A stretch of 41,677 nucleotides of DNA from DASQPR01 sp035713725 (GTDB taxonomy: Bacteria; Actinomycetota; Actinomycetes; Mycobacteriales; Micromonosporaceae). A model generated the notes under the pieces. That model ran no database searches and was not told the origin of the DNA. It saw only the letters and a program-made list of their open reading frames with translations. The DNA lies in contig DASTMZ010000085.1 in the NCBI GenBank assembly GCA_035713725.1, positions 1 through 41,677 of the forward strand, read 5' to 3'. The position numbers and the translations under genes were made by a program. This document shows positions 8,952 through 17,572 of this stretch, piece by piece; positions within the stretch are counted from its first letter, which is position 1, and each line of letters begins with the position of its first letter.

Positions 8952-9713
8952 CTAGCCGCGCGGTCCGCCCGCGACGTAGATCGTCTGCCCCGATACAAAC
9001 GAGGCGTCGTCGCTGGCCAGGAATGCGATGACGTTCGCGATGTCGACCGGGCGACCCACCCGGCGCACCGGGATCTCCGCGGCCGCGCGCTGTTGGAACT
9101 GCTCGAAGTCGACGCCAACGCGGGCGGCCGTCGCCGCCGTCATGTCGGTCACGATGAAGCCGGGCGCAACCGCGTTCACCGTCACACCGAACTGCCCCAG
9201 CTCGATCGCGAGCGTCCGCGTGAAGCCCTGCATGCCGGCCTTCGCGGCGGCGTAGTTCGCTTGTCCGCGGTTGCCCAAGGCCGAGGTGCTCGACAAATTG
9301 ACGATGCGGCCCCACTTCGCGGCCGTCATGTGGAACTGCGCCGCGCGGCTCATCAGGAACGCGCCGCGCAGGTGGACGCCGAGCACCGTGTCCCAGTCGT
9401 CGTCGGTCATCTTGAAGAGCAGGTTGTCGCGCAGCACGCCCGCGTTGTTCACGAGCACGGTCGGGCCGCCGAGTTCGGTCGTCACGCGATCGACCGCGGT
9501 GGCAACCGCCTTCGGGTCCGACACGTCCGCGCCGACCGCGACCGCGCGCCCGCCGGCAGCAACGATCTCGGCGACCGTCGCGCCGCACGCCGATTCGTCG
9601 AGGTCCACGACGGCGACCGCGTGACCGTCGGCCGCGAGCCGGATCGCCGTCGCGGCGCCGATGCCCCGGGCGGCGCCGGTCACGATCGCCACCCGCTGTT
9701 GCGCGTCCGCCAT
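8952..9713 (-). CDS. 3-oxoacyl-ACP-reductase-like short-chain dehydrogenase
   Basis: A 253-residue classical SDR. It has the cofactor motif TGAARGIG (12-19), NNAG (89-92), catalytic Ser141/142, and YAAAK giving Tyr154 and Lys158. Asp at the end of strand 2 (VVDLDE) suggests NAD(H) rather than NADP(H) by the usual rule. FabG-type enzymes reduce 3-oxoacyl thioesters, but many close relatives act on other alcohols, so the substrate is open. ATG 9713 has GGGGAG 5 bases upstream. The two TACCGTTA repeats upstream may be operators. Confidence 0.88.
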   Translation of the reverse strand: MADAQQRVAIVTGAARGIGAATAIRLAADGHAVAVVDLDESACGATVAEIVAAGGRAVAVGADVSDPKAVATAVDRVTTELGGPTVLVNNAGVLRDNLLFKMTDDDWDTVLGVHLRGAFLMSRAAQFHMTAAKWGRIVNLSSTSALGNRGQANYAAAKAGMQGFTRTLAIELGQFGVTVNAVAPGFIVTDMTAATAARVGVDFEQFQQRAAAEIPVRRVGRPVDIANVIAFLASDDASFVSGQTIYVAGGPRG

Positions 9714-9729
9714 CAGTACTCCCCGCCTC

Positions 9730-9811
9730 TACCGTTAGGTAACAACTCCCGGCACAGTACCGTGCGCGCCGGAGCGCGCCGTAGTGCCGGCGGCCCTACC
9801 GTTACGGCAAC
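9730..9811. repeat. Two direct repeats and a hairpin between mscL and the reductase gene
   Basis: TACCGTTA occurs at 9730 and again at 9797, each followed by a related GGTAAC/CGGCAAC tail, which makes paired regulatory sites possible. Between them CCGGCAC (9749-9755) and GTGCCGG (9784-9790) are inverted around a GCGCGC-rich core, a plausible mscL terminator. Confidence 0.4.
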
Positions 9812-9827
9812 CCGACCCGCCCGGCGA

Positions 9828-10316
9828 CTACGTCGTCGGTGCGGCGTCCGTACCCGCCGCGTCGGTGGCGCCACGCGGCGCGGGCGCGACGGTGGCGCGA
9901 TTCGCGGCGGCCAGCAGATCGCGAATCTCGGCGAGCAAGACGGCCTCGTCGGTCGGCGGCGCCGGCGTCTCACCGGTGGGCTTGCCGCGGCGGCGCAGGT
10001 CGTTGAGCTTGTTCATGGGTACGACGACGGCAAAGTAGAGCACCGCCGCGATCAACAAGAAGTTGATCACCGCATTGACGAAATCCGCCCACAAGAACGT
10101 CTGGTGGTGAATGCGGAACGAGCCGGACAGTGTGTTGCCGCCGCCGGCAAGATTGATCAGCGGCTTGATGAAGTCGCCGGTGAACTTTTCCACTAGGCCG
10201 TTGAACGCGACACCGATGACCACACCGATGGCGAGGTCGACGATGTTGCCGCGCAGGATGAAGTCGCGAAAGCCGGCGTTGACGCGCAGGAAAGAGTCGC
10301 GAAAGCCTCTAAGCAC
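9828..10316 (-). CDS. mscL: Large-conductance mechanosensitive channel with duplicated N-terminal helix
   Basis: A 162-residue channel that opens under membrane tension to release solutes during osmotic downshock. The core is clear: GNIVDLAIGVVIG first helix, a periplasmic loop, a second helix with VLYFAVVVPMNKL, and a C-terminal helical bundle followed by an Ala/Pro/Thr-rich tail. The start is GTG 10316 with GAGGAG 5 bases upstream. The N-terminal amphipathic helix appears twice: residues 4-14 (GFRDSFLRVNA) and 15-25 (GFRDFILRGNI). Typical MscL starts with one such helix, so this copy adds 11 residues. No start codon lies between the copies, so the duplication must be translated. Confidence 0.95.
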   Translation of the reverse strand: MLRGFRDSFLRVNAGFRDFILRGNIVDLAIGVVIGVAFNGLVEKFTGDFIKPLINLAGGGNTLSGSFRIHHQTFLWADFVNAVINFLLIAAVLYFAVVVPMNKLNDLRRRGKPTGETPAPPTDEAVLLAEIRDLLAAANRATVAPAPRGATDAAGTDAAPTT

Positions 10317-10414
10317 AAGGTCTCCTCGGTTCCGCGCGGCGACCCGTCACGGACGCCCGCCAATGGCGGCGCCCGACTCGGCCTTGGACGCGGGTTGATC
10401 GCGGTCAGGGGGAC

Positions 10415-10431
10415 TACCTGCAGGTACATTA
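10415..10431 (-). promoter_or_regulatory. Possible mscL promoter with overlapping palindrome
   Basis: On the minus strand TAATGT (10431-10426) resembles a -10 about 110 bases before the mscL start. A perfect 12-bp palindrome, TACCTGCAGGTA (10415-10426), follows directly and shares its last base. The -35 is poor. Confidence 0.35.
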
Positions 10432-10503
10432 GCCGCTCCGGCCCGGATTGCACCTCGGCGACTTCGCCGCGTCCGCGCAGTCGCCGGCCGCACCGCCGCC
10501 CGC

Positions 10504-13500
10504 CTACGCGCTCACCGGTGCCGCGTCGAAATCGCCGCTGAACACCGCCCACTGCGCCGCGTAGAGACCGCCGGCGGCGAGCAGTTCGGCGTGCGTACCC
10601 GTCTCAACGACCCGTCCTCCGTCGAGCACCGCGATCCGGTCGGCGCGGGCCGCCGTGGTCAGCCGGTGCGCGACGACCAGCGTGGTACGGCGTACCGCAA
10701 GCTGGTCCGACGCGCGGACCACGGCCGCCTCGCTCGCAAGGTCGAGCGCGGCGGTCGCCTCGTCCATGATCAGTACGTCCGGGTCGACGAGTTGCGCGCG
10801 AGCGAGCGCGAGCAGCTGCCGTTGGCCGGCGGACAGGTTCCGGCCGCGACCGGTGATCTCGTGGTAGTAGCCGCCGTCCAGCCGCGCGATCATGTCGTGC
10901 GCGCCGACCGCACGTGCGGCCGCCTCGACGTCGGCGTTCGACGCGCTCGGCCGGCCGTACGAGATGGTGTCGCGTACGGTGCCCGGGAACAGGTAGGGCT
11001 CCTGCGGCACGACGCCCAGCCGGTGCCGGTACGACGGCGTGTCGTACGCCCGCACGTCCACGTCGTCGACCAGCAGCGCACCGGTGGTCACGTCGTAGAG
11101 CCGGGACACCAGCTTGACCACCGTCGACTTGCCGGCACCGGTCTGGCCGACCAGCGCGACCGTCTCCCCCGGGCGGACGTGCAACGTGATGCCGCGCAAC
11201 GCCTCGTCGGCGTCCGGGCTGTACCGGAAATGCACGTCGTCGAAGCGAATGTCGCCGCGCAGGTGAGCGCCGGCCGGCACGTAGACCGGGTCCGTGGCCG
11301 GTGGCGTGGACGTCGGCGTACGCAACAGGTCGCGGATCCGGTGCAGGCCAACCATCGCCTGCTGGTAGCCGTCGAACACCTGGGATAACTGCTGGATCGG
11401 GGCGAAGAACATGTCGATGTAGAGCAGGTAGGCGATCAGCGCACCGGCGGTCAGGGATCCGTTGTCGATGAGCGACGCACCGACCACGAGCACAACCGCG
11501 GACGCAATGTCCGAGAGCAGTTGCACGAACGGGAAGTACGTGGCGATGTACTGCTGTGCCCGCATCCGGATGACGCGGTACGCGTTGCTGCGGCCGGCGA
11601 ACCGCTTCGCGTTGTGCCGCTCCCGGCGGTACGCCTGTGCCACGCGCATGCCGGCGACGTTCTCCTGCAGGTCCGCGTTGACGATGCTGACCTTCTCGCG
11701 CGCTTCGGTATAGGCCCGCTCCGACTTGCTGCGGAAAATCAGCGTCGCCACGATCATCAGCGGCAGCACCGCGACGATGACGAGGCCCAGCTGGAGGTTC
11801 AGGTAGAGCAGCGCCACCAGAATGCCAACGAACGTGAGAAGGCTGACCGCGGTCGTGGTGAGGCCGGTCTGCAGGAACGTGGAGAACGCGTCCACGTCGG
11901 TGGTCATGCGCGTCATGATGCGGCCGGACATTTCACGCTCGTAGTAGTCGAGGCCGAGCCGCTGCAGGTGAGCGAACGTCTTGACGCGCAGCGTGTAGAG
12001 GAACCGCTCACCCGTGCGCATCGTGACGCGCGTCTGCGCCCAGTTGACCGCCCAGTCCGCGACAACCACCGCGAGAGCGATGAGAGACACGATCCAGATC
12101 ACGTGCACCGCGTGCTGCGTCACGCCCTCGTTCACGCCGGTACGGATCAGCAGCGGCACCGCGAGTGTTGCGACCGCGTCGAGCGCGACGAGCAGGAACG
12201 CGATCGCGAGCGGCCGCAGCAGTGGCCGCAACAGCCGGCGCAACGTGAAGTGCGGGTCGGCGGCTCGTGCGGCGCGCTCGTCGACGTTGGGCAGATCCGT
12301 CGCGGGCGGCAGCTTCGCCACCGCCGCCAACAACTCGGGGGTCGGCGGCATGCTCGCGAGCGCGGTCGTCATCGGGCCGCCGCCCGCGGTGACACGCCGT
12401 CCGCCGACCGCACCGCCGCGGCCGCCGGCGGCGAGTCTCGCGACCGCTGCGGTCACGACGGGCGCGCCGTCCACCCGAGATTCCTGGTACGCCGGCAACC
12501 TCGACTCGTCCCACAGTGCGGGCGTGATTCCGTCCACAGCCGTGCCCGACTCGGGAGCGCTGACCTCCAGCTCACCGGCGTCGATGCCTTCCGCGTCGTC
12601 ACCGGGGCCGGCGAGGAGCAGCCGGTAGAGGGGGCAGCGCTCGGTCAGTTCCGCGGTGGTACCCACATCGACGAGCCGGCCGTCGTCCAGCACCGCCACC
12701 CGGTCGGCCAGCTCGAGCGTGGAACGCCGATGTGCAATGAGGAGCGTGGTCCGCGTCGCCATCACGCGGTGCAACGTCGCGTGGATCTCCGCCTCGATGC
12801 GTGCGTCGACCGCCGAGGTCGCGTCGTCGAGCAGCAGCAGCCGTGGGTCGGTGATCAGCGCTCGGGCGAGCGCAACCCGTTGGCGCTGGCCGCCGGAGAG
12901 GGTCAGTCCCTGCTCACCGATGACGGTGTCGTAGCCGTTCGGCAGCGCCGCGATGAACTCGTGCGCCTCGGCCTGTTTCGCGGCCGCGACGACCTGCTCG
13001 TTGGTAGCGTCCGGGCGGCCGTACGCGATGTTTGCCCGTACCGACTCGGAGAACAGGAAGCTGTCCTCCATCACCAGGCCGATCGCTTCGCGTAACGAGG
13101 CCATCGTGAGGTCGCGTACGTCGTGACCGCCGATCCGGACCGCACCGCCCTGTACGTCATAGAACCGCGGCAGCAGCATCGAGATGGTGGACTTGCCGGA
13201 TCCGGACGTGCCGACCAGCGCGACCGTCTCGCCGGGCCGCACCCGCAGGGAGAGCCCGTTCAACACCGGCCGCGACGCTACGTATCCGAACGTCACGTTG
13301 TCGAGCTCGACCTCGGGCGTCGCGCCGTGGCCGAGCGCCGTGGCATCCGGCCGCTCGGTGACCACCGGCCGCGAGTCGATCACCTCGTACACCCGGATCA
13401 CACTCGCGCGCGCCTGTTGTCCGATAGTGAGCAGCGTCGACAAGGTGCGTACCGGGCCGACCAGCTGGGCGAGATACGTGGAGAACGCAAGGAACGTACC

Positions 13501-14346
13501 GAGCGTGATGCTGCCCTGCACGGCGAGGTATCCGCCGAGCGCGAGCACGCCGACCTGTCCCAGCGCCGGAATGGCCTGCAGCGCCGGGTTGTAGAGCGCG
13601 GTCAGCTTCGCCGCCCGGAGCCGCGAGCCGAACAGCCGCGTCGCGACCGCGTCGAGCTTGCCGAGTTCCTGCTCCTCCTGGCCGAAGCCCTTGACGATGC
13701 GTACCCCGGTCACCGAGTCATCGACCACGGCGGCGACGGCGGCGGCCTGCTGTTGCGCATCCCAGGTCGCCGGGAACAGTCGGCGTCGGGCCAGTGTCGA
13801 GATCCACAGCAGGCCGGGACCGACCGCCAGCGCGACGACCGTCAGCAACGGCGACAGCACCGCCATCACGACCAGCGACAGGATGAACAGCAGCAGGTTG
13901 CCGACCATGATCGGCATCATCGACAGCAGGCCCTGCACCATCTGGATGTCGCTGGTCGCGCGCCCGATGATCTGGCCAGTCTGCAACTCGTCCTGACGCG
14001 CGCCGTCCAGCCGCGACAGCGCACCGAACATGTCCTGCCGGAGATCGTGCTGTACGTCGAGGGCAACCTTGCCACCCATGTAGCGGCGTACGAACGCGGC
14101 GCCGTACGACACCAATGCCGCGACGATGAGCACCGCGGCGAGCGGGAGCAATGGGCGTTTGTGCGACAGGATCGAGTCGTCGACGATGGTGCGCTGAACC
14201 AGCGGGACCAGAGCCGTGATCGTCATACCGACGATCGACGCACCGAACGCGAAGATGACGTGACTGCGGTAACGCCAACAGGCCGCGACGAGTCGGCGTA
14301 GCCAGCCGCGGGACTCCGGATCGACCGTTGCCGGCTCTTGCGTCAC
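10504..14346 (-). CDS. Fused heterodimer-type ABC exporter (TMD-NBD-TMD-NBD)
   Basis: A 1,280-residue protein joining two half-transporters that are normally separate. The first has six helices and an NBD with Walker A GTSGSGKST (379-387), LSGGQ (483-487) and Walker B ending LLLLDDATS, where Asp replaces the catalytic Glu. Its Q-loop reads VMEDS instead of the usual Gln. The second has GQTGAGKST, an altered signature LSAGQ, a normal Q-loop (VPQE) and normal LIMDEATAALD. One composite ATP site is therefore degenerate and one active, as in heterodimeric multidrug exporters. Both H-loop histidines are present. A linker of about 110 residues joins the halves. ATG 14346 overlaps the MarR stop by 4 bp. 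Drug or lipid export under MarR control is inferred. Confidence 0.93.
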   Translation of the reverse strand: MTQEPATVDPESRGWLRRLVAACWRYRSHVIFAFGASIVGMTITALVPLVQRTIVDDSILSHKRPLLPLAAVLIVAALVSYGAAFVRRYMGGKVALDVQHDLRQDMFGALSRLDGARQDELQTGQIIGRATSDIQMVQGLLSMMPIMVGNLLLFILSLVVMAVLSPLLTVVALAVGPGLLWISTLARRRLFPATWDAQQQAAAVAAVVDDSVTGVRIVKGFGQEEQELGKLDAVATRLFGSRLRAAKLTALYNPALQAIPALGQVGVLALGGYLAVQGSITLGTFLAFSTYLAQLVGPVRTLSTLLTIGQQARASVIRVYEVIDSRPVVTERPDATALGHGATPEVELDNVTFGYVASRPVLNGLSLRVRPGETVALVGTSGSGKSTISMLLPRFYDVQGGAVRIGGHDVRDLTMASLREAIGLVMEDSFLFSESVRANIAYGRPDATNEQVVAAAKQAEAHEFIAALPNGYDTVIGEQGLTLSGGQRQRVALARALITDPRLLLLDDATSAVDARIEAEIHATLHRVMATRTTLLIAHRRSTLELADRVAVLDDGRLVDVGTTAELTERCPLYRLLLAGPGDDAEGIDAGELEVSAPESGTAVDGITPALWDESRLPAYQESRVDGAPVVTAAVARLAAGGRGGAVGGRRVTAGGGPMTTALASMPPTPELLAAVAKLPPATDLPNVDERAARAADPHFTLRRLLRPLLRPLAIAFLLVALDAVATLAVPLLIRTGVNEGVTQHAVHVIWIVSLIALAVVVADWAVNWAQTRVTMRTGERFLYTLRVKTFAHLQRLGLDYYEREMSGRIMTRMTTDVDAFSTFLQTGLTTTAVSLLTFVGILVALLYLNLQLGLVIVAVLPLMIVATLIFRSKSERAYTEAREKVSIVNADLQENVAGMRVAQAYRRERHNAKRFAGRSNAYRVIRMRAQQYIATYFPFVQLLSDIASAVVLVVGASLIDNGSLTAGALIAYLLYIDMFFAPIQQLSQVFDGYQQAMVGLHRIRDLLRTPTSTPPATDPVYVPAGAHLRGDIRFDDVHFRYSPDADEALRGITLHVRPGETVALVGQTGAGKSTVVKLVSRLYDVTTGALLVDDVDVRAYDTPSYRHRLGVVPQEPYLFPGTVRDTISYGRPSASNADVEAAARAVGAHDMIARLDGGYYHEITGRGRNLSAGQRQLLALARAQLVDPDVLIMDEATAALDLASEAAVVRASDQLAVRRTTLVVAHRLTTAARADRIAVLDGGRVVETGTHAELLAAGGLYAAQWAVFSGDFDAAPVSA

Positions 14347-14834
14347 GCGGTCGCCGCCATGGATTCGTCCGCCGGCGTGGTCGCACTGTCCTCGGGCACC
14401 GTTGCGACCTTCTGGCGCAACCGCTCGTCCAGCACGTCGCCGACGGCCAGCAGTTCGGCGACGATCCGATCGCCGAGCCCGGTCTCGTCGAGGATCGGTG
14501 ACAGCCTTTCGAGGTAGGCCTCGTCGGCCCGCCGCAGCGCCTCGCGCCCTGCCTCGGTCACGTGTAGCCGGACTACCCGCCGGTCGCCGGGATCGCTTTC
14601 CCGGGCCGCGTACCCGGCCGCGACCAACCCGTCGGCGATCGCCGTGAGCGTCGGACGGCGGACCGCCAGCCGCTCCGCGAGCCGCGCGGACCGTACGCCG
14701 CCGTGGCTGATCACCGCCAGTACCCGGTATTGCGGCAGGGTGAGGCCGGAGTCGACGGCCTCGAGCACGCGACTCAGCCGGGCCAGCACGCGGAGCGCGC
14801 TCACGCGATCAAGTACGTCCGTCACAGTTCGCAA
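14343..14834 (-). CDS. MarR-family transcriptional regulator
   Basis: About 160 residues with the MarR winged helix. LTLPQYRVLAVI leads into the recognition helix (RLAVRRPTLTAIADGL), and the wing has ESDPGDRRVVRLHVT. MarR proteins usually repress their own operon until a small ligand binds. The next gene is the large exporter, overlapping by 4 bp, so the regulator very likely controls it. The longest start is TTG 14834. GTG 14825 is an alternative and better placed relative to the -10-like TAGAGT. A perfect palindrome directly upstream is the likely operator. Confidence 0.92.
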   Translation of the reverse strand: MRTVTDVLDRVSALRVLARLSRVLEAVDSGLTLPQYRVLAVISHGGVRSARLAERLAVRRPTLTAIADGLVAAGYAARESDPGDRRVVRLHVTEAGREALRRADEAYLERLSPILDETGLGDRIVAELLAVGDVLDERLRQKVATVPEDSATTPADESMAATA

Positions 14835-14850
14835 CTCTAATACTTAGAGT
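14834..14850. promoter_or_regulatory. Palindromic MarR operator candidate
   Basis: ACTCTAA-TAC-TTAGAGT is a perfect inverted repeat with 7-bp arms, overlapping the -10-like TAGAGT and the first possible start codon of the marR gene. TTGGTT copies upstream (about 14858-14867) could serve as -35. Confidence 0.6.
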
Positions 14851-14921
14851 GCCTAACCAACCAACTGGTTTGCCGATCGCCGGCCGCGGGTAGATCACCG
14901 GCGACCGAAAGGAAGTGGCAC

Positions 14922-15092
14922 ATGGGCATCCTGTTGCTTGTCCTGCTGCTGGCGCTGCTGCTTGGTGGCCTGGGCTTCGCGGTTCACGTGCTCTGGTGGA
15001 TCGCGCTGATCGTGTTAATCGTCTGGATCGTCGGGTTCTTCGCCCGAGGCACCGGCGCCGGCGGCGCTCGCGGCCGTTGGTATCGCTGGTAG
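14922..15092 (+). CDS. Small hydrophobic membrane protein (56 aa)
   Basis: ATG 14922 to TAG 15092. A Leu-rich first helix (about 2-21) runs into a second aromatic/Ile-rich helix (24-41). A short Gly/Arg-rich tail ends in RWYRW. Small hydrophobic proteins of this form are common in actinobacteria, and no function is known to me. AAAGGAAG lies about 7 bases upstream, which supports translation. It is a single-gene unit, divergent from marR and closed by the strong hairpin at 15144-15180. Confidence 0.7.
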   Translation: MGILLLVLLLALLLGGLGFAVHVLWWIALIVLIVWIVGFFARGTGAGGARGRWYRW

Positions 15093-15143
15093 CGACGCGA
15101 CATGGGCCGCCCGGAGCGGTCCGCAGAAGCGGGAGGCCCGTAC

Positions 15144-15180
15144 CGAGGGAGGCCGGTCACGTTGTGGCCGGCATCCCTCG
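15144..15180 (+). terminator. Strong GC-rich hairpin terminator
   Basis: Two 17-base arms around a GTT loop form 16 pairs, including one G-T wobble, with a single mismatch. No T-tract follows, as is common in actinobacteria. It separates the small hydrophobic gene from the arfB-like gene. Confidence 0.7.
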
Positions 15181-15235
15181 TACCCGGCGCGGTGTCGACG
15201 ACCGCCGCGCCGCCAGGCGTGCGAGCCTCTAGGAC

Positions 15236-15661
15236 ATGACGACGGCGCTTCCGATCCGCGGCAACCTCGCGATTCCGCGAACCGAACTGCGATGGCGTTT
15301 CTCGCGTTCGGGCGGTCCCGGCGGGCAGGGCGTCAACACTGCCGACTCGCGGGTGGAGTTGCTGTGGGACCTCGCCAACACCGATGCGCTTCCCGAACCG
15401 CTGAAGTCTCGGGCGTTGGAGCGCCTCGGGCATCGGCTGGTGGACGGCGTGCTCTCGGTCGTCGTCACCGAGGAGCGGGCGCAGTTGCGCAATCGGCAGA
15501 TCGCGGAAACGCGGCTCGCTCGCCTCGTCGCCGATGCGATCGCGCCGCCGCCACCGGCACGGCACCCGACCAGGCCGAGCCGCGCATCCGTCGAGCGCCG
15601 GCTGGAGTCGAAGCGGCGTATCAGCCAGATCAAGCGGTCTCGCCGGCCGCCGACCGACTAG
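15236..15661 (+). CDS. arfB: ArfB/YaeJ-type ribosome-rescue peptidyl-tRNA hydrolase
   Basis: A 141-residue protein with the release-factor GGQ motif (residues 29-31, in SGGPGGQGVN) and a basic C-terminal tail rich in Arg/Lys (about 115-138). It lacks the codon-recognition domains of RF1/RF2. ArfB enters the empty mRNA channel of stalled ribosomes with its basic tail and hydrolyses the peptidyl-tRNA through GGQ. ATG 15236 lacks a well-placed ribosome-binding site. Length and motif match the family well. Confidence 0.9.
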   Translation: MTTALPIRGNLAIPRTELRWRFSRSGGPGGQGVNTADSRVELLWDLANTDALPEPLKSRALERLGHRLVDGVLSVVVTEERAQLRNRQIAETRLARLVADAIAPPPPARHPTRPSRASVERRLESKRRISQIKRSRRPPTD

Positions 15662-15762
15662 CGAGCCCCGCATTGGTCGCGTGGCGGTGTCACGTGCGAC
15701 TCCGAGAGAAGCTATCCGCGCCAAATCCCTTACGCGTCAACAGAATCGTAACCTTACGACCG

Positions 15763-15791
15763 TTGCTAACATCGGCTTCGTACACTAGTAT
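15763..15791 (+). promoter_or_regulatory. Promoter of the HNH gene, leaderless
   Basis: TTGCTA (15763-15768), a 17-bp spacer and TAGTAT (15786-15791). The -10 ends 6 bp before ATG 15798 and no Shine-Dalgarno is present. Confidence 0.6.
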
Positions 15792-15797
15792 TAACTT

Positions 15798-17099
15798 ATG
15801 AGCGTCGATAATTGCGAAGACCCCTCGTCAATCGACGCTCTCACGGACACGCTTTGCGACCGGGCACGGGTGGCCGCGATCGCGGACGCCGCGCTGCTCG
15901 AGGCAGTGGTCGCGGTGGCGGACCGCGACCAGGCCGGGTTCGATGCGGATCTCGTGGCATTCTCGCTGAGGTGGACGCACGTCGCCGCTCGATCACAGGT
16001 GGAGTTCGGCCGCTACCTGCAACGCGTCATCAAGCCGGTCTGGTCGGCGTTGTGCGTCGGCGCGTTGGACATGGCCCGCGCCCGCGTCTTCCACGACATG
16101 CTCAGCGCGGTGGACGATCACCTGGCGTTTGACATCGCTCTCGACCTTGTCGACAGCGCCGGGCAGTGGACGGTGACCCAGCTTCGCGATCGCCTCCGCC
16201 GGGCAATTATGCGAGCGGACCCGGCCGGCGCCGCGAAGCGCACGGCGCGAACCGTCGAGCAGCGGCGTGTCGTCCTCACACCGGATCGTGAAGCGACCGC
16301 CGGCCTGTTCGCATTGTGCCTACCCGCCGCGCGTGCCGCGGCCGCATTCGAGCGCGTCGACGCATATGCACGTGCATGGCGGGCCAACGGCGATGGGCGG
16401 ACCCTCGATCAGCTGCGTGCCGACGCGGTCCTCGACCTGCTCGAAGGCGTGGCGATCAACGAGCCGCCGACCCATCGTCGCGGCGTCGTCGAGGTCAGCA
16501 TTCCGTGGTCGTCGTTGGCAAGGGGCTTCGACGAGGTCGATGCGAACGAGCCTTCGAGAAACACCTACCGCGGCGAGGACGAGCCGGCCGTGCTAGGCGG
16601 AGTCGGGCCCATCGAGGCGCCGACCGCGCGGGCTCTCGTGTGCGCTTTGGTCGGTCGATCCGACGTGCAATGGCGATATCGGATCTCTGGTGACGATGGC
16701 GAACTGCGAGCGATGGGTCCGTTGCCTGTGCCTCGGACGTTGTCCGATGTGCGCGCGTTGGGCCGTCGTGTCGCGGACATCGCGACGGAAGATGCGCGGC
16801 CGCCCGCCGAATCCGACCCTCGCCGGCGAGCGCCAGGGCCGGCGTTGAGTCGCTGGGTGAGAGCGCGCGACGGCACCTGTCGTGCGCCAGGTTGTCGAAC
16901 GCCGGCATCCGTCTGCGACATCGACCATACGGTCCCGCACGCGGCCGGCGGACTGACCGCCGAGAACAACCTCGCCACGCTGTGCCGGCATCACCACCGC
17001 CTCAAGCACGATGGCGGCTGGCGGCTGTCCCAACCGACGCCAGGAACTGTTGTGTGGCAGTCTCCGCACGGCCCTCGCTTCGACCGAAACTGCGGATAA
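15798..17099 (+). CDS. DUF222 / 13E12-repeat HNH endonuclease-domain protein
   Basis: A 433-residue protein with a helical DUF222 domain (about 15-300) and a C-terminal HNH domain. Zinc-type cysteines (CRAPGC) precede DIDHTVPH and NNLATLCRHHHRLKH, which supply the HNH histidines and asparagine. Families of such proteins are abundant in actinobacteria, where they are multicopy. Their biological role is not settled, and DNA cleavage is expected from the HNH fold. The gene sits alone behind its own leaderless promoter and is convergent with the VOC gene. No transposase or inteins are nearby. Confidence 0.9.
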   Translation: MSVDNCEDPSSIDALTDTLCDRARVAAIADAALLEAVVAVADRDQAGFDADLVAFSLRWTHVAARSQVEFGRYLQRVIKPVWSALCVGALDMARARVFHDMLSAVDDHLAFDIALDLVDSAGQWTVTQLRDRLRRAIMRADPAGAAKRTARTVEQRRVVLTPDREATAGLFALCLPAARAAAAFERVDAYARAWRANGDGRTLDQLRADAVLDLLEGVAINEPPTHRRGVVEVSIPWSSLARGFDEVDANEPSRNTYRGEDEPAVLGGVGPIEAPTARALVCALVGRSDVQWRYRISGDDGELRAMGPLPVPRTLSDVRALGRRVADIATEDARPPAESDPRRRAPGPALSRWVRARDGTCRAPGCRTPASVCDIDHTVPHAAGGLTAENNLATLCRHHHRLKHDGGWRLSQPTPGTVVWQSPHGPRFDRNCG

Positions 17100-17157
17100 G
17101 CGGCGCGGCGCCACGCAATCCGCCCCTGACACCACCGTGCGGCCCAGCCGTCGACGT

Positions 17158-17562
17158 CTAGCCCTGCTCGATGCGGACCATGTTGCCCGCCGGGTCGCGC
17201 ATCGCGGCGTCCCGTACGCCCCACGGCTGGCTCGCGGGCTCCTGCAGCACTTCGGCGCCGGGCGCGGTGACGAGCTTGTCGAACGTCGCGTCCAAGTTGT
17301 CGGCGCGGAAGTTGACCATGCCGAGCGCGCCCTTGGCGAGCAGAGCGGCGATGGCGTCGCCGTCTTCCTTCGAGCGGCCGGCGTGCGGCTGCGACAGGAC
17401 GATCTGGATCTCGGGCTGGCTATCGGTGACCAGCACGACCCAGCGGAAGCCCTCACGGGCGACCTCGTTCCGTACGGTCAGGCCAAGCGTGTCGCGGTAG
17501 AAGCTGAGTGCGGCGTCTGGATCGTCGACCAGGACGTGGACACCGCTCAGTGAAACAGTCAT
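17158..17562 (-). CDS. VOC-family (glyoxalase/bleomycin-resistance fold) protein
   Basis: A 134-residue single-domain VOC protein made of two beta-alpha-beta-beta-beta repeats: VHVLVDDPDAALSFYRDTLG begins the first, and VNFRADNLDATFDKL begins the second. It ends in the family-typical DPAGNMVRIEQ. Members bind metal and act on small molecules or sequester antibiotics. The substrate is unknown. ATG 17562 is chosen over GTG 17568. It follows the AraC stop by 10 bp, and AraC plus VOC pairs of this type are frequent in actinobacteria, so the AraC gene is probably its regulator. Confidence 0.85.
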   Translation of the reverse strand: MTVSLSGVHVLVDDPDAALSFYRDTLGLTVRNEVAREGFRWVVLVTDSQPEIQIVLSQPHAGRSKEDGDAIAALLAKGALGMVNFRADNLDATFDKLVTAPGAEVLQEPASQPWGVRDAAMRDPAGNMVRIEQG

Positions 17563-17572
17563 GCCCACGACC

